DNA from: JABSOG01 sp965277695
GTDB lineage: Bacteria; Pseudomonadota; Gammaproteobacteria; Enterobacterales; Alteromonadaceae
NCBI GenBank assembly: GCA_965277695.1
Contig: CBDIDQ010000129.1
Location: forward strand, 91,625 to 155,624
Direction: 5' to 3'
Length of the DNA stretch: 64,000 bases
Part shown: piece after piece, positions 62,765 to 64,000 of the stretch
Layout: each line of letters opens with the position of its first letter
Numbering within the stretch: position 1 is the stretch's first letter
Made by a program: the position numbers and the translations under genes
The notes under the pieces: generated by a model
Database searches by the model: none
What the model was told of the DNA's origin: nothing
What the model saw: the letters and a program-made list of their open reading frames with translations, nothing else

Positions 62765-64000
62765 ATGAGAAAAATCTTTATCAATTTTACCACTCTTACC
62801 ACTCTTACAGCTCTTACATCCCTTAGCCTGGCGACCACCCGCCTCAGTGCTGAGACACTTTCAGTTGAGGACGAAATGGAACGGCTGTTCTCACTGCCAC
62901 TCGAAGCACTAATGTCACTGGACGTTTTCACTTCATCCCGCAGCGCTGAAAAACGCTCAGATGTGCCGGGTAATATTATCGTGGTCACCCGTGAACAAAT
63001 CAACGCCCGGGGTTATCGCAATCTCGGTGATGCACTGCAAGATTTGCCCGGCATCGGTTTTCGTGACAATACTTCGGTGATCTTTCAACACCGGGTTACC
63101 ATGCGAGGCGTCAGCGGCCTGAGCCCTTTTCTTATCCTGCAAAATGGCTTTCGAATTAACTCGCCCACCGGAGAAGGTGTGCCCATCGACGATAATTTCC
63201 CGCTGCAACATATCAAACAAATCGAAGTGCTTTATGGCCCCAGCTCTGCCATGTACGGGGCCGATGCGTTTGCAGGTGTAGTCAATTTAATTACTTACAC
63301 CACCACTGAACAAGATCAGACTGAATTTAACACCAGCTTTACCGACGATGATGGTTTTCATAACGGCGTAATGACCCAACTACAATTTGACCGCTTTGAA
63401 CAACCCTTGGATTTGCTAATCAGTGCGACAAAAAGCAGTAATAGCAACGGTGATTTATATCAGGACTACGCCAGCGACTTTGTTTTAACCGATTTGCTCA
63501 CCTTTAACGGCGATATTTTTACTCCTGCCGCTCAACGTAATAAACCAATTTTTGATACTCACAGTCAGAGTCTGTTTGTTAACCTTAACTATGGCGAAAA
63601 TTTAAACCTGAGCCTCAACCATTCTCGGCAAAATCACTCCACCGCACGGGGCGAAGTGCCAAATCAGGTCAATTACGCCGCTAATCCCCGTTGGATCACC
63701 AACTTGAATTCAGTCAACCTCAGCTATAAACAGCATTTGGCTGAAAACCTGCAAACCACGACACTGCTCAGCTATAGCCTATATGAAGTTGACCCGAGTT
63801 CACGCTTCAACAATATCTTCCCCAATTACCAAGATGGTTTTAAATATTCCGAAGGCGAAGAGCGTGAATGGACCCAAACATTAGATTGGCAAATCAACGA
63901 TAATCATGAAATGGTCAGTGGATTAACCTTGGAACGCTTTCACTCCATTCCCAAAACCGTTGATTTAAGTCGACCTTTTAACCCCAACCGGAGCGTTAAT
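62765..64000 (+). CDS. TonB-dependent receptor, N-terminal part (cut by the window end)
   Basis: The frame runs open from the ATG at 62765 to the last base (412 codons). A signal peptide with repeated Thr-Leu (TTLTTLTALTSL) ends near RLSA-ET. The plug domain follows: MSLDVFTSSRSAEKRSDVPG, IIVVTREQINARGYRNLGDAL, DLPGIGF, TMRGVSG and IKQIEVLYGPSSAMYGADAFAGVVNLIT, then the start of the barrel. The pattern is that of FepA/BtuB/CirA-like receptors (siderophore, vitamin or other ligand), smaller in plug than the carbohydrate receptor at 52629. The ligand is unknown. Confidence 0.88.
   Translation, partial: MRKIFINFTTLTTLTALTSLSLATTRLSAETLSVEDEMERLFSLPLEALMSLDVFTSSRSAEKRSDVPGNIIVVTREQINARGYRNLGDALQDLPGIGFRDNTSVIFQHRVTMRGVSGLSPFLILQNGFRINSPTGEGVPIDDNFPLQHIKQIEVLYGPSSAMYGADAFAGVVNLITYTTTEQDQTEFNTSFTDDDGFHNGVMTQLQFDRFEQPLDLLISATKSSNSNGDLYQDYASDFVLTDLLTFNGDIFTPAAQRNKPIFDTHSQSLFVNLNYGENLNLSLNHSRQNHSTARGEVPNQVNYAANPRWITNLNSVNLSYKQHLAENLQTTTLLSYSLYEVDPSSRFNNIFPNYQDGFKYSEGEEREWTQTLDWQINDNHEMVSGLTLERFHSIPKTVDLSRPFNPNRSVN

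Overview
The window looks like a marine gammaproteobacterium of the Alteromonadales type (Colwelliaceae/Thalassotalea-like; the genus is a guess). Evidence: enterobacterial-style synteny (thyA-lgt-ptsP-rppH-mutH and ygfB-pepP-ubiH-ubiI-gcvT-gcvH-gcvP with divergent zapA), moderate GC, many TonB-dependent receptors and secreted polysaccharide-active proteins. No rRNA, tRNA, insertion sequence, prophage or CRISPR array was seen.

Layout. 1-286: the end of a YafQ-type toxin-antitoxin pair. 393-9646: an HD-GYP-like orphan, then a five-gene minus-strand operon reading membrane protein, transglycosylase-like protein lacking its catalytic Glu, two unknown proteins, and a 1306-aa protein joining a Lon-protease-like domain, a Ser/Thr kinase carrying an 18-bp minisatellite, a membrane segment and an FGE-sulfatase domain. 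10614-17921: a chaperone-usher-like surface fibre locus whose usher ends in two SPOR-like domains. 17963-24821: housekeeping block thyA, lgt, a TSUP transporter, ptsP, rppH and mutH, with a DnaA-box cluster between rppH and mutH that matches the position of E. coli DARS2. 25081-26547: an orphan amino-acid binding lipoprotein and a small secreted protein. 26646-36295: gcvP, gcvH, gcvT, ubiI, ubiH, pepP, ygfB and zapA.

The conserved order breaks exactly after zapA, where 6S RNA is usually expected. From 36298 to 47467 there is an accessory region: an ATPase plus RloB/TOPRIM-like protein (probable phage defence), two near-identical PLP decarboxylases flanking a DUF222/HNH nuclease and remnants of a further copy, and then an operon-like run of decarboxylase, nucleotidyl cyclase-FGE fusion, asparaginase-like protein and YbaK-racemase fusion. 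This last run is my best candidate for an undescribed amino-acid/tRNA-related system. 47670-55769 is an N-acetylglucosamine/chitin utilisation operon (TonB receptor, RpiR regulator, sodium symporter, GH20 hexosaminidase) with a LacI-type operator upstream. 56431-60933 is a 1500-aa secreted beta-propeller protein. 61043-62552 holds a HEPN/MNT toxin-antitoxin pair, a small ORF and a GFA-type zinc protein. The window ends inside a second TonB-dependent receptor.

Short palindromes preceded by GTAG (REP-like, RAYT type) are scattered between genes along the window, some with compensatory stem changes. All assignments come from reading the sequence and family knowledge; no database search was run.
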